Positions 40,127 to 42,525 of a DNA stretch of 42,525 nucleotides are shown here, in pieces (position 1 is the first letter of the stretch; each line of letters begins with the position of its first letter). A program made the translations under genes and the position numbers. The DNA is taken from positions 1 to 42,525 of the forward strand of contig JAQQAP010000035.1 in the NCBI GenBank assembly GCA_028533045.1. The letters run 5' to 3'. Below the pieces are notes generated by a model that worked only from the letters and a program-made list of their open reading frames with translations, was not told the origin of the DNA and ran no database searches. The stretch comes from Spirochaetales bacterium. Lineage in GTDB: Bacteria > Spirochaetota > Spirochaetia > DSM-2461.

Positions 40127-42229
40127 TTAGTTTCGTTCCTGAACATAGTCATAATGCTCTGTCTCAATACGCACAGCTTCAATGCTGCTTTTGTTTTTCT
40201 GGGTCAATTCGGCCACATTGTGTACAGCAAGGTTAATCTCGTTCATTCCGTTATCAATTTCCTGTATGGCAAGGGTAACCACTTGAGATATATGGGAAAG
40301 TTGATCGGCAGATTGGAGGATTTTTTTATTAGCTTCTGTCATGCTGTGGGAGCCATTTGTTACCTGTTGTCCCGCCTCATTCATGTCAGAGAGGGTCTGA
40401 AGGATTTTATGGCTGTCCCCCACCTGCTCTTCTGTGGTTTCTTTAATATTCCCGGAAATATTTTCCATAGATTTCATATCCTTTAGGACTAAATCAAAGG
40501 ATCTAAGGGAATCTTCCGAATCCTCCACAACGTTTTGTATGCGCTCTTTTATATCGTTAATGGTATTTCTGACCTGCCCCGACTGTAAGGTTGATTGTTC
40601 CGCCAGTTTGCGGATTTCATCGGCTACCACGGCAAAGCCATGGCCGTGAGTTCCCGCATGGGCAGCCTCAATGGAGGCATTCATGGCAAGCAGGTTCGTA
40701 CGGGAGGCTATTCCTGAAATGAGAGTATTGGCTTTCTCCAAGGCCTGGGACTGATCGGCAATCTCTTTTAGCATAGTAGAAACTTTGTAAATGTTCTCCT
40801 TTCCGGCAAGGGAAGAACCTTTAAGATTCTCCATAATCAACTGGGCTTCTCTTGTGGAATGAGAGACTCTTTTCACCAGTTCAATCATTCCTTCCACAGC
40901 TGTCGTACCTTGTTCTATTCTATCATTCTGAAGAGAAATATTTTTATCCAGGGAATTAAGAACCACCTCCATCTCTTCAATGGTTAAAATGGTAGAGGAG
41001 ATGCTATTGTCCTGTTGTCTTATTTGCTTAAGGGAACTTTCTACATTGGAACGAATTTGAAAGGTGGCTGCGGCAGTTTCTTCCATGTTGGCGGATAAGT
41101 CGGTACCAACATTTTCCAGATCGTCAAGATTAAGGTCAAGACGGGAGAAAAACCTGACAAATGAGTCCAAAAGGGTATTGAAATAGTGGGACATCTGAGC
41201 TATTTCATCTTTTCCTTTTTCCTTACCTCGTTCTCTTAAATCACCTACGGCGGCCTTACCCATGATCTTTTCTACCCCCGTTATCCGTCGACTGAGTCTG
41301 TATTTCACATAAAATAGGAGGTAGAGGGAAATCAGAAGAACAACGCAAAAATTGGCGGAAATGAGAAAAAGGCTTACCCTGCGGGTCGTTTCATAGGCTT
41401 CTTTGTTTTCTATTGTGAATCCTATTTGCCAGCCCACGGAGGGAATTTTCACAATGATACCCTGCCGTTTCCTTCCGTCCACAGAATAGGAGATAACCTG
41501 TTCCCTCTCTTCGCTTTGAATCACTTCCGTAAAAATAGAGTCAATTGTCGTGACAGAGCTGTTTAACAGCTCTTTTGAGGGGTGAGAAAGAATCATTCCC
41601 TCCCTGTCAAAAAGAAAGGCGTATCCCGTCTCTCCAATGCTTTTGGTTTTGACATGATCCGTTCCAAAGCGACTGAGGTTCAGGGAGGCCATAAGAAAGG
41701 CGGATTTATTTTCACCCTTGTACAGAGGGGTTCCATGGGCAATGGACAGGGCTCCGGTAATTTTGGACCTGTCCGCTCTTTCCGAAGTATAGGCCGCATA
41801 AGTATCATTTCTTAAAGCCTGAAAAACCTCCCTGTCGCTTATGTTTTGTCCCACAATGGATTGGGCATCAGCATATATTATTATTCCCTCCATGTCACAA
41901 ATGTAAATATTTTCCAGGTAACGATTCGCATGGCCAATCTCCCTGATAATAGAAACAATCTTTTCACTGTTAATTTCCTTTTCGGTTAGAAGAAAGGATA
42001 GGGTAGAACCGTAACCTCTAAGAAGGTTTTCATTTCCCTCCAATTCCAACTGTATCAACTCGGCAAGACCCTCTGTATGGTTCAGGAAATTGGCAGTTTG
42101 AGTCTGTTCAATACCTTGATTAAGTTTTGAGGCAATAACAAAAGTTTCTATAACCATGAGAAAAGAAAGAATTGCCAAAAGAAAGAAAATAAGAGGTGTG
42201 GAAAAGGATATTTTTTTGTTCTTTTTCAT
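40127..42229 (-). CDS. Methyl-accepting chemotaxis protein (dCache receptor 2)
   Basis: This 700-residue receptor has the same plan as its neighbour: membrane helix at 8-33, dCache-like sensor ([39 protein letters not shown]), second helix near 293, HAMP and signalling domain. N-termini of the two are close (KISFSTPLI versus KISFATPLI), and so are most parts of the signalling domain. The tip here reads [30 protein letters not shown] near residue 516, so the usual EAGRGF is THGHGF. The sensor halves differ more than the signalling halves, which suggests duplication then ligand divergence. It is first in the pair, with promoter and an inverted repeat upstream. Confidence 0.94.
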   Translation of the reverse strand: MKKNKKISFSTPLIFFLLAILSFLMVIETFVIASKLNQGIEQTQTANFLNHTEGLAELIQLELEGNENLLRGYGSTLSFLLTEKEINSEKIVSIIREIGHANRYLENIYICDMEGIIIYADAQSIVGQNISDREVFQALRNDTYAAYTSERADRSKITGALSIAHGTPLYKGENKSAFLMASLNLSRFGTDHVKTKSIGETGYAFLFDREGMILSHPSKELLNSSVTTIDSIFTEVIQSEEREQVISYSVDGRKRQGIIVKIPSVGWQIGFTIENKEAYETTRRVSLFLISANFCVVLLISLYLLFYVKYRLSRRITGVEKIMGKAAVGDLRERGKEKGKDEIAQMSHYFNTLLDSFVRFFSRLDLNLDDLENVGTDLSANMEETAAATFQIRSNVESSLKQIRQQDNSISSTILTIEEMEVVLNSLDKNISLQNDRIEQGTTAVEGMIELVKRVSHSTREAQLIMENLKGSSLAGKENIYKVSTMLKEIADQSQALEKANTLISGIASRTNLLAMNASIEAAHAGTHGHGFAVVADEIRKLAEQSTLQSGQVRNTINDIKERIQNVVEDSEDSLRSFDLVLKDMKSMENISGNIKETTEEQVGDSHKILQTLSDMNEAGQQVTNGSHSMTEANKKILQSADQLSHISQVVTLAIQEIDNGMNEINLAVHNVAELTQKNKSSIEAVRIETEHYDYVQERN

Positions 42230-42262
42230 AAATCGTCCTATAAATTTTATTTATAAATAGAT

Positions 42263-42314
42263 TGTATAAAGGAAGAAGGGGAAAATAGCAAAGTTGGTTT
42301 GTACAATCAACCAA
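42263..42314 (-). promoter_or_regulatory. Promoter and adjoining inverted repeat of receptor 2
   Basis: On the minus strand TTGCTA (42286-42291), a 17-bp spacer and TATACA (42263-42268) form a promoter. Two bases upstream lies an inverted repeat, TTGGTT (42294-42299) and AACCAA (42309-42314) with a 9-bp centre, placed where an activator would bind. Confidence 0.4.
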
Positions 42315-42354
42315 GTCTAGCACGGAAATTTTAATGGAGCAAGGAAAAGTTAGT

Positions 42355-42378
42355 TAATGTTCCCAATCCTTGAGCTTT
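42355..42378 (+). repeat. IS terminal inverted repeat (transposase-distal)
   Basis: These 24 bases begin TAATGTTCCC and are the inverted partner of 302-325. The match stops at 42355 on the outer side, which sets the IS boundary. Confidence 0.85.
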
Positions 42379-42393
42379 ATCCCAATCTCCCGA

Positions 42394-42525
42394 TTAAACC
42401 ATAGCAACATTCATTGGGTTGAGTAATTCTCGGTCCCAATGTTTTCTCTGGAAGTTTGTCAGATATTGTTTGGATTCACATTCTCGTACCACTGGACCAG
42501 ATATTACTGCATCAACAATCTCCTT
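42394..42525 (-). CDS. Transposase, C-terminal fragment
   Basis: An open minus-strand frame enters from the right edge and stops at 42394-42396 after 43 codons. The end reads VRECESKQYLTNFQRKHWDR and then ELLNPMNVAMV. It ends 15 bp inside the terminal repeat, as expected for a transposase. With the zinc-ribbon fragment at the left edge it gives both ends of one IS type, assuming the copies are the same element. Confidence 0.7.
   Translation of the reverse strand, partial: KEIVDAVISGPVVRECESKQYLTNFQRKHWDRELLNPMNVAMV

Larger units (their letters stand above)
42355..42525 (-). mobile_element. Insertion sequence, 3' end only (cut by window edge)
   Basis: This is the transposase-distal end of an IS that continues past the right edge. 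Its terminal repeat at 42355-42378 is identical to the one at the left edge, and its transposase reads leftward in the same orientation. It lies 125 bp upstream of receptor 2 and leaves that promoter intact. Confidence 0.85.

Noticed and set aside
1..42525. A 42-kb composite transposon
   Set aside because: The two IS copies flank the window, but the content is core metabolism, signalling and housekeeping genes with uniform style. An assembly break at a repeated IS explains it more simply.

Overview
The window looks like chromosomal DNA of an anaerobic, motile spirochaete (Spirochaetaceae-like). This placement is inferred from gene content and protein style, not from a marker gene: a homodimer-type pyruvate:ferredoxin oxidoreductase, a GGGtGRT/NifU-like pair typical of anaerobes, several chemoreceptors, HD-GYP and GAF signalling proteins, and His in place of the usual Arg in the chemoreceptor tip. 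I found no rRNA, tRNA, CRISPR array or prophage. Both window edges lie inside copies of one insertion sequence, with transposase on the minus strand in each. The left edge holds the 5' part and the right edge the 3' part, so the edges are probably assembly breaks at a repeated IS.

Layout. 1-325: IS end. 389-3922 (-): nifJ with a clear terminator. 4186-10102 (+): aminopeptidase P, class III nucleotide cyclase, YgiQ radical SAM protein, methyltransferase. 10017-10592 (-): GNAT acetyltransferase. 10672-13284 (+): yggS, lipoprotein, rluD, beta-barrel protein. 13281-15804 (-): lipoprotein with a clan GH-A-like glycosidase signature, and a GAF protein. 15964-21194 (+): lemA, DUF2207 protein, ThyX-like protein, hypothetical, AMP-forming acyl ligase. 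21195-23632 (-): amino-acid permease fused to two USP domains, plus a 58-residue membrane protein. 23766-24389 (+): GyrI-like protein. 24390-25460 (-): soluble chemoreceptor-like/Cache protein. 25887-27589 (+): NifU-like plus GGGtGRT pair. 27708-28919 (-): HD-GYP protein. 29356-36045 (+): nitrogen-acquisition block (aapJQMP, LysE exporter, amt, glnK) with two sigma-54 promoters. 36058-36459 (-): hypothetical. 36754-37858 (+): bpt and arfB. 37846-42229 (-): two tandem chemoreceptors.

How it fits together. The nitrogen block is the most coherent unit. A general amino-acid ABC importer and an ammonium channel with its P-II protein each carry a -24/-12 promoter with exact GG-N10-GC spacing, which implies RpoN control. 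The P-II protein has Phe where uridylylated Tyr51 normally sits. Pyruvate oxidoreductase and the GGGtGRT pair read as highly expressed anaerobic metabolism genes. Bpt and ArfB form an overlapping pair for protein quality control.

Three genome-style features stand out. First, up to seven genes lack a Shine-Dalgarno sequence and instead have a -10 hexamer 6-8 nt before ATG, suggesting leaderless mRNAs. Second, most convergent gene pairs abut or overlap at their stop codons. Third, two GC-rich intergenic stretches share ordered sequence blocks and may belong to a dispersed repeat family. The best candidates for undescribed biology are the GGGtGRT/NifU-like pair, the cytosolic Cache protein with an N-terminal chemoreceptor tip, and the leaderless gene class.
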